Assembly: GCF_902167145.1 (NCBI RefSeq)
Contig: NC_050097.1
Span: 42,950,095-43,014,094, forward strand
DNA from: Zea mays
Lineage: Eukaryota; Streptophyta; Magnoliopsida; Poales; Poaceae
Length of the DNA: 64,000 nt
Direction of reading: 5' to 3'
Position 1 is the first letter of the stretch. Each line of letters begins with the position of its first letter. Shown piece by piece: positions 45,001 through 56,679 of the stretch. A program made the translations under genes and the position numbers. The notes below the pieces were generated by a model. That model made no database searches. It was not told the origin of the DNA and was given only the letters and a program-made list of their open reading frames with translations.

Positions 45001-46403
45001 TTATGCATAACCTGTTATTTATACTACTTTACTTCACTTAATGATTGTAGGATTGATTGTGCACTTAGGTGTAGGAATTGTTTGAAAACCCTAGTTGCAT
45101 GATCTCAGGAATCCTTTTGAGATGAATACTAGTATGATAGGTCGAGTAGTTGCTTTAGTAAATTAGGATCTTGGTAGAAGACGAGTGATTTTTCTAGCAC
45201 TCGCGCGAGATCAGGAAATTGATTGTACCCACTTTCACATTATCATGATACTAGTTGGTGGACAACAATCCATGGGGATTGGTTGTTTACGAGATGGAAA
45301 ATGGAATAAGGATTAACGTGCGGATACCTGTGTCAAGCGTTTGAACGTACTAAACACATACCGAGAAATATGGTAAATCGGTAAGCCTAGTACCTGATTG
45401 AACCTGGCAGTAGACTTTGCCCCTCACGTGACCTGAGACGAGGTCTCCCATTCCGGTTATGGTGGGTACAAGTGCGGTCACTGCACGCCGGCCAGTCGGG
45501 GTCAGTGAGGCATTGTACGCCAAGGCGGTGAGCCCTGTTCTGCTGACGGGGAATCGATGGGGACGGTTGATATGTGTGGGGATGGAGTGCCCCTATATGT
45601 CGTGTGTTTAGGTTTACCTTGCAAGGATAAAAACTCGATTCGAATCGTCTGCTTCTCGCAGCTAATGAGACTGCTTGATCCATTGTACTGCATTGAGTAA
45701 TAAGTGGAAGTATGAGGAGTTGTGATAAGATGTTGATTGTTAATAATGCTTGCTACCATGTATGAGTAGATAGTCCACTTTTAGCCTTAAGAGAGTCACA
45801 CTTAACTTTGACTAAGTTAAAACTTTGATTTAGAAACTCAGCTAGTGCTTTTGGCAACCAAACCCCCACAGCCAAACAGCTGCATGTCTAGAGGTAGAGG
45901 AGTAGACTCCTCACACCGGGTAAGTCTAGCTGAGTATTAGTATACTCGGCCTTGCTTGTGGCATAATTTTTACAGGTTCTCTGGAGGAGATGGTTGCTGG
46001 GATAACTTGGCCGTCCACCTTGCCACCGGGTTGGACTGTTGAGTGGGACCCTGCCTCGGCTGAGGAGGAGCATGAGGAGTGATGGGACAGGCTTCCCCAT
46101 CTCTCTGTTTAATCACCGTTAGTTTTATTCCGCTGCACTTCGAACAATGATGGTTACTTTTGCAAAAACTCCGATGATGATGATGGTGATGTAATAATGT
46201 AACAGTGTGACATGTATGGTTTTATGCTTTATTGTATTTGCTCTATGACTCACCTTCGAGTGAGATTGTGGTACTTGATCCTGTCAGTGGCCGTGTCGGA
46301 CTAGATCCGAGGGATTGACGGGTTATTCCCATTTAAGTGTGGTCTAGCCTCTAAGGCGGGACTTGGGCACTTAAGTTGGAATAATTCGGGCAGTTCCGCC
46401 ACA
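42028..46403 (+). repeat. Element E 3' LTR
   Basis: This is the partner of 31381-35756, equal in length. It differs at about 30 positions, mostly transitions plus a few single-base length changes that cancel. Confidence 0.95.
44868..46082 (+). CDS. Candidate LTR-encoded split ORF, E 3' LTR copy
   Basis: Second copy of the 34221-35435 candidate, at a constant offset of 10647. Exon a is 44868-44987 and exon b 45976-46082, with the same GC donor and AG acceptor. The few differences from the 5' copy leave the frame open. It has no independent evidential weight because it derives from the same LTR. Confidence 0.42.
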
Positions 46404-47730
46404 TGTACCCGCAGTCGAAGTTCGCCACTTCGAACCTCAGGAACTCGGTTCTGTAGTTCTCCGGAGTTCCAAAGGTGACGGGCATGTAGATGTGACCCAG
46501 CGGGTATTCCCCTTCCGTCGGCACGATGCCAAAGAAAGGAGTGTCCGACTCGTGGAGCTCTTTGAGGTGAACTCCCAAGCCTTGGAGTGTCCGGGGGAAG
46601 GTGACGTTGATGCTGCTCCCCCCGTCCACTAGCACCTTCTTCACCCGGCTCTCTCGGATCACCGGATCGACGAGGAGCGGGTATTTGCCTGGATGATCGA
46701 AGTTGAGCCATTGATCCTCCCGAGTGAAAGTGATCGGGTGCTCCGACCACCGGTATGGGGCGGGAGGACCCGTGGTCGCCACCAGTATCTGGCGGTCGTT
46801 GAGCTTTTGTTGTCTTTTGTTCTCCTGCGACCCATGTCCGCCAAAGATGACGTTGACCTCCCTGTCAACGCGCGGGAAAGCTCCTCCTCCTCCCTCCTCC
46901 TGCTGATGGGGTTGTCGTGGTTCATCTGGTCTTCCCCTCGGCGGAGGAGGAGGTAGAGGTTGGAAAGGTCGACCGTGCCCGACGGAGTGCTTGAAGTCCC
47001 GGCAGTTACGAAGAGTGTGGCGCATGTCCTTGTGGTATGGGCACTGGGCGTCGAGGATGTCGTCCAGTGTGCGCTCGCCTCCGCGAGGTCCTCCTCGGGC
47101 GCGAGAGGCAGGTGGTCCGGCAGCGTGTACTTCCTCGCGAGATCTCTTCTCCCAGCGTTTGTCGGGCTGCTGGTTCGCGTCGCGTCGTGGTGCTGCCGGT
47201 GCGGGCTTCGCTCCTCCGATGAGGTCCTGGGCTCGCTCGTCGGCGGTGATGTAGAGGTCGGCTTCCCGGAATAGCTCCTCGGAGGTAGTCGGCGCCTTCT
47301 GTAATATGGCTCGGACGAAAGCCGAGTCGTTGGATCCTCTGTAGAAGTCCTCGATCACGGCCGCCTCCGTGACCTCAGGGATACGATTTCTCATGGTCTG
47401 GAACCTTTTAAGGTACGACCGGAGAGTTTCGTCCCCCGGCGCTTGATGGATTTGAGGTCCCATGGTTGCGCCGGTTTGTCGGAGAGGGACTGGAAGTTGG
47501 CGGTGAAGCGTCGACTGAAGTCGCCCCAGTCGTTGATGCAGTGTCGGGGTAGATGTCGCAGCCATTGCAGCGCATCTTGCCCGAGGACAATGGGTAAGTA
47601 CGAGGTCATCACGTCTTCGGACGCCCCGGCAGCTCGAGCAGCGGTGGTGTAGACGGCTAGCCAGCCCCCTGGATCCTGTTTAGGTTCATATTTGTCGACA
47701 TTGGATACCTTGAAGTTAGGAGGCCATTGG
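46404..47730 (-). pseudogene. gag: Element D gag (distal) and protease, frameshifted
   Basis: On the minus strand from F's insertion: KVSNVDKYEPKQDPGGW, then a Gypsy gag core (LGQDALQWLRHLPRHCINDW, FNRRFTANF-like, WDLKSIKR). A missing base in a G run near 47440 shifts the frame. The second frame has RNRIPEVTEAAVIEDFYRG, a Cys/His segment (CPYHKDMRHTLRNC) and a protease-like site KKVLVDGGSSINV. It is cut by E at 46404; pol continues at 31380. The motif order is that of Tat-type elements. Confidence 0.88.
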
Positions 47731-48041
47731 TGTGGCAGAACCGCCCGAATTATTCCAGCTTAAGTGCCTAAGTCACGCCTCAGGGGCCGTAACACACTTA
47801 AATCGGAATAACCCGTCAGTCCTTCAGATCTAGTATGATAGAGCCACTTAACCAGGATCAAATTCCACAAGCTCACTCGAAGGTGAGTCACAGAAGAAAT
47901 ACAATAAAACAGGAAACCTCAAATTAAGTGCAGAATTATTACATAAATCGGAGTTTTTGAGTAGCAAATAAAGTTCACAAAATAAGGTGCAGCGGATAAT
48001 CGATGTCGTCGATAATGAGGAAATGGGCAAGGCCTAGCCCA

Positions 48042-49255
48042 CTACTCCTCGTGCTCCTCTCCTGCCGGAGCAACATCCCACTCGACCGTCCAACCCGGTG
48101 GCAGGGTGGTAGGCCAAGTCACACCATCAACCATTTCCTGAATGGTACCTGCAAAAATGGTGCCACAAGCAAGGCTGAGTATACTAATACTCAGCTAGAC
48201 TTAACCGGTGTGAGGAGTCTACTCCTCTACCTCTAGACTATGCAGCTGTTTGGCTGAGGGGTTTGGTTTGCCAAAAGCACTAACTGTTTCTAAAAGCAAA
48301 TTTTAGCTTTTCAATTTCTACCATCATTAACTTAGCTAGATTTTCTCCTTCTAAGCATACATGGTAACAATCAATTAGTTCAATCAACAAGTTATCTCAT
48401 GTAACCACATTTCACTTCTTACTCGATGCAGTACAAGGAATCAAGCAGTCTCATTAGCTGCGAGAAGCAGACGATTCGAATCGAGTTTTAACCTTGCAAG
48501 GTAAACCTAAACACACGGCATGTCAGGGTACTCCGACCCCACACATGACAACTGTCCCCATCGATTCCCCGTTCGCGTCCAGGCCTCACCGCCTTGGCAT
48601 ACAATGCTCCACTGACCCCGGCTGCCGCCGTGCAGTGACCGCACTTGTACCCACCATAGCTAGCATGGGAGACCCAGTCTCAGGTCGCATGAGGGATAAA
48701 GTCCGCGCCCGGCTTCAATCAGGTACTAGGTTTACCGGTTACCATTTTTCCCGGCATGTGCTTAGTACGTTCAAAAGCTTGACTCAGGTATCCACACATT
48801 AATCCTTAATCCATTTTTCCCGTCTCATGGACAAGGCATCCTCCCTGGATCCAAGTCCATAGACCAACATAGATCTCGTTATCAAGATGAATACAATCAA
48901 TTCCTGACCTCGCGCGAGTGCTAGAAAAATCACTCGACTTCTACCGAGATCCTGATTTAGCATAGCAGCTACTCGACCTAGCATACTAGTATTTATCTCA
49001 AAAAGGAATCCTAAGTTCATGCAACTAGAGGTTTCAAGCAACTCCTACACTTAAGTGCACATTGCAATCCTACAAGCATTAAGTGTAGTAAAATAGCATA
49101 ATTAACAGGTTATGCATAAAACCGGGGCTTGCCTTCAATTGCTGGGGCTGCGGGGAGATCCTCAATAGCAGCCTCTGAAGCCTGCTCCTGGTCCTCCTCT
49201 TGGACAGGTCCTTGCTCGGGGATGAGCACGTACTCTCCGTCGGCAAGATTACAAT
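48042..49255 (-). CDS. Candidate LTR-encoded split ORF, F copy
   Basis: Minus strand. Exon a runs 49255 to 49133, after an AG acceptor (TTCATTAG), reads CNLADGEYVLIPEQ and ends AIEG with the same GAAG|GCAAGC junction. Exon b runs 48148 to 48042, after TTTTTGCAG, reads EMVDGVTWPTTLPPGWTVEW to GEEHEE and TAG. Exon b has the same length as in E. Of 19 changed sense codons out of 34, 10 are synonymous and most others conservative. Exon a differs from E by one codon-sized indel. The stop is in the same place although TGA in E is TAG here. Confidence 0.45.
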
Positions 49256-51541
49256 CTAATGAATACAATGCGTAAGATATAAGCATGATATGATATGTGC
49301 TTTTAGAAATCACAACTTTAAGGGTGCATGATCTTTTGAGTTAAACAAGGTTAACTTTACTTATGTAAGACCCTTGGGGGGTATACTTGGTAAATTGGGT
49401 TAAACTTAGCTAAGGTAAGTGGTAGATTATATTTTTTTGGGGTTCCACTGAATTCCTTTTAAGTCTTAGAGAGAATTGATAAGTTCTCAAGTTAGGCTTA
49501 TTGAGGTGGGGTTTATTCCTTCATTCCTTTTCTTTTATTCTCTTAATGTTTGGAAGTAGGTTTGAACTACAAGTTGCTTTTATAAAATTCCAAAAATTCT
49601 ACAAAAATTACAGTGGCTTTTTACTGGTGTGTGTCTCTCTGTCTCAAAATTTGGGATCAGAAAGTGAATAGTTTTCTCTGGACAAAATTATTAAACTCTA
49701 GGGCAGAAGGGGTGCTTTGAACTACAACTACTATTTAACAGTGGGCAATTCTCCAAAACTTATTTTTGATGGCTTTTAGGTGTTATAACATGACTTGATA
49801 CAAATTTCTAATCATTAATACCTTTTAATTATTTTTCTATGGTTTTCTCAAGTTTCTAGCCAAATGGGTGCTTTCTACTACCACTATCTTTGAAAAACAT
49901 CAAACAACAGAGTTCTTATTTTTCATAGTTAGTATTTTGTGCAAGAGCAATCATTCTGAAGTTTGGTCTCTTTTTGCTTAAGGGAAGGGGTAGTATGCAT
50001 TATTTGAATTAAGTGGCCTTTCTCTTAAATCATTGGCAATTGGTATGGTTTGCTTCCTTTTCATGGGTTTGCATTTTTCTCTGGTAGTTTATCTCATCAT
50101 GGACTTAGCTAATTTTTTGGTTGCCCATTATTACATTAATAGGGATTGTTCATGATTTATTGGGAAAATGCCTTATTATCACTTTGTATTTATTTCCCTT
50201 ACTTAAAAAGTTGGGCTGAGGTGCTCTATATTTTTGTAGTGGGGCTCTGGTGGTTGTAAGTCCACTAGATTTTTATTAATCATTTTGGTTATAGCTTTGC
50301 TACTCTAATAATTGTTTTTCAGTCTTAATAAGGCTAAATAAAACATTTTAATTTAAAACTGGTCCAAATTAATGGTCTCTGTATTTTTCCTAGGTTCTCT
50401 GTTACACAAGTAAACTAGGAAAAATAATCTTAATCACTGTTCATTAATTTTTAATGCCTTTCTGATTTTCTCTAAGTTTTGGGCAAAATAGCTTTAAAGG
50501 AATAAGCACATCATAATTTCTAATGCTGGGGTTCTTACTATTTTTAAACAGTGTCTAAATGAGGTTTGATCATCTACAAATTTTCTTAAGTTCAGCACAG
50601 AAGAAAAACTAATTTTCCCTAATTAAACAAGGTTTGATAAGTTTCTGTTTTTAATTTTAAACTCAAAAATTCAGAACAAAAAGCATAAGGTTTACCATTT
50701 TTAAATGACAGTTCATAATATTTAGGATCTAGCAAAATTAGTTTGACAACTTTTGATTAAGAATTCATCAAGTTATGGATTTTCTAAGTTCTCTGGTCAT
50801 TTTAAAAAGAATAACAGAATTGGTTTAATGGAAATCTACTTTGCACTAGGGTCCCTGGCGGGTTTTTAGGTTTTCTTCGCGGATCAGTCCTTAAGCTACT
50901 ATTCACATGAGTCACTGACGTTACAGAAAACCCCTCTGGTTCTACAAATCCTAACCCGAGGTCCTTCTTCTACCTTAAACAGTAACCGCGGCGGAAGAAA
51001 GGGCGGAGGGGCTTACTGGCGGCGAGATTGCTCCGGTGAAGTGGTCGAGGACGAAGGGGAGGTCGCGGGGATCACAACGGTGTGCGGGACGCCGTCGGAG
51101 ATGGCCGGAGTCGGTCGATCCACGCGCGCAGGCGGGGATGCTCGTCGGCGGCGAGGGGACCGGCCTGGTCACGACGAGATAGTTCAATTAGAGGGGTCAG
51201 GGAGGTTCACAGGATGCCAGAGAAGATATGAGCGCAAGGGATTGGACGGAGACTCACTGGATTGCTTGGTCCACGCGCGGCGGCGGAAGACCGAAGTCCG
51301 GTGAGGTCGATCTCGGGCCTCCGGTGAAGTCTGGCCGGGTCCGAGGGCTTGGCAAGCTTCACGGGCTACTAGCGGAGCTAGCCGAAGCACTGGCTCGACT
51401 TGAGGGTGGCTGGAGTGGGCTGGCCACGGTGGCCGAAGCTCTGGCGGCAATGGCGGGCGAAATTGAGCTCGCCGGAGCTAAGGAAAGGTGGCTGGCCGGT
51501 GAGGGTGAGTGCGGGGCGAAGAGAGGTGCGCCCGGGGAGGC

Positions 51542-51547
51542 TTTATA
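51542..51547 (-). promoter_or_regulatory. TATA box of solo LTR F
   Basis: The minus strand reads CGCCTATAAAGCC, in the same position relative to the GC-rich leader as in E. About 360-540 nt downstream (51187 to 51011) the GC-rich leader lines up with E without gaps as far as the conserved GTAAGCCCC donor-like site. Confidence 0.55.
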
Positions 51548-52419
51548 GGCGCGGGCGGGCATGGCCGAGGGCGTGGGCGCGCGGCGGACTTGACCGGACG
51601 CCGGGGTGAGCGCGCGCGGGGGTTGGGCGAGCTCTGGCGTGCCGACCAGGGTCGAACACGTGTGCCCGTGCGTTCTGCCCAAGTTCTGGCGCGTGTAGTC
51701 GCTCATCCGAGCCTGCTCTCGCCTTGGTCAGTGCACAAAACCTCTTCTCCTCCCTACAAGCTACCATTCTTGTGTGGGGGTCATAGGATTTTGCCTACTG
51801 GTTGCAGAGATATGGAGCCAGGAAATCCGGTCTATCTCCCTGCCCAAACCCGAGGCAAATCCAAGGTTTTGTCGTGTCTAGGGCTCGCGTCCCAATGCCA
51901 TCTTCTGGCACATGACAGAGGGGTTAGTTAGACACAATTTTGTTAATGGGGCCATTAGGATTCGAGTTAGGGATCAAGGTGAACATCCCTGATCTTTGGC
52001 TCAAGGTCTAAATTTCAGAATTCTGAAATTCAGAATTCCCATTAAGTCCCCACATGAGAAGCTTGATTTGGGGTTTTATTTGAGTTATTTTGGCTAAGCT
52101 TTCTCAACATTTCTTGTTGCTTATTAAATATACTTCAATTTTTATAATTGGCTCAAGTCATAATTTTAAACTTTTCATCCCCTTTTTCTTATTTTCTTGA
52201 ATTTTGCTCATGGGGCTCACTTAGGGTTTTTATTTAGGGTTGCACATTCTACCCTTTTCAAAGACTCAATTGTTTTGATCATGATACTTTTAAGTATTTA
52301 CTTGGTGAATTCTTTATTACTTAAGTTATTTTGATGCTCAGGATTACTTTGGTTCACATAAAATAATGGTTCTTGGTTTGGCATTTGAGAGAAACCCTAG
52401 GTGACACTGGGGTGTCACA

Positions 52420-53575
52420 ATTGGATGGCCCTAAGGCGCGGAGTAAGAGCAGACACTCCACACGTGTCCTCCTGTCGTCGTGGATGATGTCTGTCCCGGG
52501 GAGGGGAGTAGTTGTTGTGGTTCCTCGACCGTCCTCGGGTTGTACCGCCAGTTGAGGTCGTTGCCGACTCAGTTCTGGTGGCCTGGCTCCGAGCTGGGAT
52601 GCCATGATCCCTGTCGTACTCCTCCCGGCGGCGGATCTCGTTCTCATGCCGCCGTTCTCGCGAAGCATTGATGGAGCTTCGCGCGTCTCGGCGACTGTTG
52701 ATGGCGTGTCGTAGATCATTCGGCGGGTGAGCAAGCGGTAGAAGATGGTTGGCCGCCTGGGTGAACAGTCGTCGGTATCCCTCGGCGTCGGGAGTCCGAG
52801 GGAGTCCATCAGCTATTCGAGCTAGTACTCCTCCGACTTCGCTCGGCGTGTTCATGGCTCGGGCGAAGTCGGGGTTCAGGTTGCGCCCGAAGAATGGATT
52901 CTCCCGGCGTTGCCTTGCGTCTTGCTCGGCTTGTTCCTGAGCCCGGCGGCGATCACGTCGTCGGGAGTTCCTTCGTTCCCTGAAGACGCGTTCCTCCGGA
53001 GTTTCTCCTATCTCCGAGACCTCGTCTCGCGAGACAGGTTGCTCCGGATCCCGTTCTCCGGTCGCGTGATGTCGTCGAATGTTCCTGCGTCGGTTCCTCC
53101 GTCGGCGGGATTCTCGTTGAGGTGGTTCTTCCCCGGGTGCGGTCGGCTCGTCGTCGGAGACGGTAGGCGACTCCACTCTCCTGATGAAGAGGACGTCGGG
53201 ATAGAATGGTGCTGCTGTCGTGGCGACTTTCTTTCCGTTCTCCTTTGAGGGCGGAGGAACGGAAAGAACAACTTGCTTCCCCTTGGTCTCCTTCTTCCTC
53301 GCGATCTGTGTCCATTCTTTTGTCGGGGAAGTAGATAGTGGAGTTATCCGGGTCAACGGGCTCTCGGCCCCTGACTTTCTGAAGGCGATCTTTTCCCGGA
53401 GGGCTGGAGGTTGCGCCTCTCCGATATTTTCGGAGTTTGTTGGAGGAGACTTCTTTTTCGGTGGATCTGCAATGCGGTGTAGAGTTCCCTCTTCATCTGC
53501 TACGGATGAGATTGTTCCGAAGCAGAATACGGATCTAGGACGAAGGGTGATCTTGCTGTGGAAGGTGACGGCCAT
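52420..53575 (-). pseudogene. gag: Element D gag, N-terminal part cut by F
   Basis: ATG at 53575 (MAVTFHSKITLRPRSVFCFG), 26 nt inside the PBS side of the 5' end. The product is rich in Arg, Pro and Glu with clusters such as RRRRNRRRNIRR and RRDRRRAQEQAEQ, and lacks hydrophobic segments. It ends at ALTPRLRAIQ where F is inserted; the protein resumes at 47730 with PPNFKVSNVD. Such a long basic-acidic N-terminus before the gag core is usual for Tat elements. Confidence 0.8.
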
Positions 53576-53600
53576 TGAGCTAGCTTGGATCGTCGACACA

Positions 53601-53619
53601 CCCCCTACCTGGCGTGCCA
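53601..53619 (-). other. Probable primer binding site of element D
   Basis: The minus strand reads TGGCACGCCAGGTAGGGGG, starting two bases from the 5' LTR. It begins TGG as expected for the complement of a tRNA CCA end. I did not identify the tRNA. Confidence 0.65.
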
Positions 53620-53621
53620 GC

Positions 53622-54241
53622 TGTCGGTGTTTTGGGTCCGACCGCACACCCGGGGTTGCCCCTCAAGGTGTTTTTAGGAGTAGGACGGTGTCGACGACTG
53701 TAGCAAAATGGTTCGTGCCAGATGCACGAGGGACAATGGACAATGTTTACAGGTTCGGGCCGCTTTGAGATGCGTAACACCCTACGTCCTGGTGAGTATG
53801 CTTGGTGAATGAGGTTACAGGAGAGTTCTCTGAATTGAGAATGCAGAGAGTTCGAGTGAGTGGCTAAGTAATAGGGTCGATCGATCTGAAGGGGTGCCCC
53901 CTAGGCCTTATATACTCGACCGTGGGGCAATACACGTGGATTTGATAACAACGTGTAGCTAAAAGATAGTGAACTGTTTGAGTTTATCTCTCTGCCGACT
54001 TATCCTCGCATGGCTCCGTTGCATGGGGGCTCCAGCGCGGGAAGGTCGGATCTCTGTTGTGGCCGCTCGCTCGACGTCGTGAGCCGTCCGGGTTTGCACC
54101 AATCCGGCCCTATGTCGATCTGTTTCGTTGGTTGTCTCTCGCAGGCCCACAAAAGAATGACCTTACGATTTATTGGGCCCTTGGGCCTTTCGTGAGGTCT
54201 TTTACTCTTTTAGTGGACCCGGGGGATATCTATCCCCCACA
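53622..54241 (-). repeat. Element D 5' LTR
   Basis: 620 bp, minus orientation, TATATAAGG on the minus strand at 53914-53906. About nine substitutions separate it from the 3' LTR (20214-20833). Confidence 0.92.
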
Positions 54242-54246
54242 GGGTA

Positions 54247-54853
54247 TTTATAGCTCCCAACCACTTCCTAGCCATTGGTAAAGGATGCTGGCGATGGGCG
54301 CACCGAATAGTCCGGTGCGCCACCGGACAACCACTGTGCATTGTCCGGTGCGCGCCACGTCAACGCAATTGTTAAGGTTCAGAGCAGTTGACCATTGAAG
54401 ACGCTTGTCGTCTTGCTGCACCGGACAGTCCGGTGACCTCTGACTTCTGCGCTATGACTTCTACCACGACACTGTTCAGCACTGTAGCTTTGCATAGTCG
54501 ACCGTTGGCGTGCAGGGAGTCGTTGCTCCGCTGGCTCACCGGACAGTACAGTGGCACACCGGATAGTCCGATGAATTATAGTGGAGCGCGCCTTGCAGAA
54601 ACCCAAGAGTGGCTTGTTTGAAGCTGTACGGACTGGTGCACCGGACAGTGTCCGGTGCGCCAAAAATCAGCACTCTTAACTTCTTTGCTCCATTTTTTAT
54701 TGTGTCACTAACTGGATTTCTTTCTTGTTTGTGTTGAACCTTATGCACCTGTAATAGATGATATCTAGACAAACTAGTTAGTCCATGTGGTTTATGTTGG
54801 ATGTCAACCACCAAAATCGATTATAGGAAATAGTTAACCATATTTCCCTTTCA
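54247..54853 (-). repeat. Element C 5' LTR, U3 side
   Basis: It continues C's LTR after the D insertion. TATTTATAG (TATA on the minus strand) lies at the junction, followed by CACCGGAC/GTCCGGTG palindromes (about 54295-54660) and the end CCCTTTCA at 54853. It matches B's LTR at 12807-13434. Confidence 0.9.
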
Positions 54854-55361
54854 CTCCTCTTAGTTTTTTTGTCTTCTCAGCCTTTCACACTTCTACGCTC
54901 AACAACATTATAGCTTGTAAGCATTCTCCATACTTATGTTTATACATTCACCATATAAAGGATGTATGATATTATGATCCAAGTAGCCCAAATCTCTATA
55001 AATTGTGTGTAATCAATCGGGTCAGCACCTTTGTCCAACAATCCTAGGCTTATGCTCATCTATCTTTCTTTGATTTTCTCTACGGCCCTTGGTACCTTGG
55101 TGTCGCTTCGACAATATTTAGCGCACCAAGTAGGGTGTTGCACGCTTTGTTGGGGTATGCCGATATGGCTTCATCAACACATCCACTCGATAAAGTTGTA
55201 ACATCTAACATTTAGCAATTTTGATCGTGTGTCGCGACATAGATGGTGCCACAGTCTTGTGTAGTCCTGCCCTCCAATGCCTCAAATGGGAGTGCACCAC
55301 CCAATGTTCACATAGCGCTGCTCTCGCTAACCCTATTTTTGTCTGTACTCGTTCCGACATC
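54854..55361. other. Low-copy DNA, no gene seen
   Basis: This is the first sequence outside the nested stack. Open frames are short and unsupported. Confidence 0.6.
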
Positions 55362-56028
55362 CGACTAAGGATGGCAATGAAGAATTCCTTGTCTGGCAAT
55401 GGCCCTCCATCTCCGTCCCCACGAGGAAAAAAAATTATCCATCCATGTCCCCGCGAATGCTCACAGGAGAGATTTTTTTCTGCCATCCCTGTCCCCGTTA
55501 GGGAATTTATCTCCACAAGAATTTGTCCCCGTTAGAAAATGCAATATTAAAAGACAAATTCAAATTGATTATAACAAATCAATATAAATTGAATAGCCAA
55601 GATTTAAAATTACAAGATATATCCACTCTAGAGTTTTATTTCCTATTTTATAATAGGCTATGTATTGAGTTTTTAGTATAATTCTAACATGTCAATGAAC
55701 TAATTTAGATTAAGATAAATTCGAGGGGAGGGGGAGGTCCCTGCGAATCCGATGAGGACTAATCTTTTCTTGTTTCCACCCATCCTTGTCCCCTAGCGCC
55801 TTGCTCGGTTAGGGGTGGATTGAGGTGATTGGAGGGGTCGGTTAGGGGTGGATTGAGGTGATTGGAGGGGATTTAACCGAGCAAGGTCTAATAAGAAAAT
55901 TCCCCGCGAGTAATCAGGGATTGGATCTCATTGTCATCTCTACTTTTGACAAATGCAATGCTCCGTTCCTTAATAGGAGAATTTCCTGCAGAAAATAAAA
56001 AATCATGTCTTCATTGTCATCTCTACTT
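55362..56028. mobile_element. hAT-type MITE, copy 1, rearranged
   Basis: The ends carry TAAGGATGGCAATGA (left) and TCATTGTCATCTCTACTT (right). The 8-bp flanks ccgacatc (55354-55361) and ccgacaca (56029-56036) agree at six positions. The inside resembles copy 2 (62961-63431), including CTATTTTATAATAGG and TCCCCGT stretches. The right end TCATTGTCATCTCTAC occurs twice (about 55929 and 56011), pointing to an internal duplication. It contains a nested MITE at 55799-55886. Confidence 0.6.
55799..55886. mobile_element. Small nested MITE with an internal 33-bp duplication
   Basis: Terminal inverted repeats CCTTGCTCGGTTA and TAACCGAGCAAGG are perfect over 13 bp. The inside is a 33-bp unit (CGGTTAGGGGTGGATTG...) starting at 55806 and again at 55839. 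Confidence 0.6.
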
Positions 56029-56184
56029 CCGACACATGGGTTGTCCTTTCACACATGTCACTCCCCTAACCTCGCTCCAAATCCCTGTTGAGGGACCCTT
56101 CAAGAAACTGAGCCGCACAACACCACTAATTAACGGCAGTACCATTAACTCGACAATAGAACCACAGGAAATCTACAAGAATGA

Positions 56185-56310
56185 GGCCCTGTTCGTTTTG
56201 TGCCAATCCATAAGGATTGAGGGGATTAAATCCCTTACAACTCAAAATCCTCTCCAATCCCTTCCAATCTCCCTCGGTCCCTATGGTTTTGGGATCAAAC
56301 GAACATGGTC
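56185..56310. mobile_element. MITE, 126 bp, TSD tga
   Basis: Ends GGCCCTGTTCGTTTTG and CAAACGAACATGGTC form imperfect inverted repeats. tga lies on both sides (56182-56184, 56311-56313). A central GGATTGAGGGGATTAAATCC-type palindrome is shared with the next MITE. The overlapping long frame is not a gene. Confidence 0.7.
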
Positions 56311-56544
56311 TGAGTGTTCACACTGCTAGATGCTGGCGCATTGCCACTTTGCAACAGATTAGTGTCTAGTGTGATTAGATTGGCCAAATACATCGTCATA
56401 TACACGAACAATATTGCAATGTGCATCCACAGCTACTGAAAGGGAAGAATTAAAAGAAAACCAAGATTAGCTTGATCCAGTGCTTACACAAGAGAAGACA
56501 AAAATTTCCAAATTGCATCTGGAAAAAAAAGAAGGGTACATTAA

Positions 56545-56676
56545 GGCCCTGTTCTGTTCGGTTACATTGGGATTCGAGAGGATTGAGGGAGATTAAATCC
56601 ATTTATATTCAAAATTGAATAAGAGATATTTAATCCCCTTCAATCCCTCTGTATCCACTCGTAACAGAACAAGCTA
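56545..56676. mobile_element. MITE, 132 bp, TSD taa
   Basis: Ends GGCCCTGTTCTGTT and AACAGAACAAGCTA; taa lies at 56542-56544 and 56677-56679. GAGATTAAATCC and GATATTTAATCCCC lie inside. It is Tourist-like by its TSD. Confidence 0.65.
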
Positions 56677-56679
56677 TAA

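Larger units (their letters stand above)
31381..46403 (+). mobile_element. Element E: chromovirus Gypsy retrotransposon with 4.4-kb LTRs
   Basis: Two 4376-bp LTRs (31381-35756, 42028-46403; ends TGTAACACCCC...CCGCCACA) with TSD tgtac (31376-31380, 46404-46408) flank a PBS, an extra ORF, gag-pol with a C-terminal chromodomain, and a PPT. About 30 LTR differences are visible by eye. Long LTRs plus a chromodomain fit the Tekay/Del branch. It sits between protease and RT coding of D. Only one stop interrupts gag-pol, so it is the least degraded element here. Confidence 0.95.
47731..52419 (-). mobile_element. Element F: 4.7-kb solo LTR related to E's LTR
   Basis: The minus strand starts TGTGACACCCC and ends GAATAATTCGGGCGGTTCTG-CCACA, matching the E LTR ends. 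TSD attgg lies at 47726-47730 and 52420-52424. No gag-pol lies between; the interval aligns in order with E's LTR: TATA (51547), GC-rich leader, AT-rich middle (about 49320-50930), split ORF, 3' end. It is clearly diverged from E and 313 bp longer. LTR-LTR recombination explains a solo copy. It splits D's gag. Confidence 0.88.
20214..54241 (-). mobile_element. Element D: Tat-lineage Gypsy retrotransposon with nested E and F
   Basis: Both LTRs are 620 bp (20214-20833 and 53622-54241; ends TGTCGG...CCACA) with TSD gggta. Coding is on the minus strand: gag (53575-52420 and 47730-46404), protease, RT, RNase H, a second archaeal-type RNase H and integrase (31380-27843). The extra RNase H and the long region between integrase and 3' LTR with antisense genes and tandem arrays mark the Tat group. 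About nine LTR differences are visible. E (31381-46403) and F (47731-52419) are insertions inside it. Confidence 0.92.
14257..54853 (-). mobile_element. Element C: Sirevirus-type Copia retrotransposon, split by element D
   Basis: This minus-strand element is the base of the nest. Present are part of pol (14257-17068), gag (17082-19511), the PBS, and the 5' LTR in two pieces (19561-20213 and 54247-54853) separated by the 34-kb element D with TSD gggta. The RNase H end and 3' LTR were displaced to the left by the hAT insertion at 14257. Next to the LTR end, ctcct (54854-54858) is the predicted target duplication and start of low-copy DNA. All reading frames are degraded. Confidence 0.88.
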
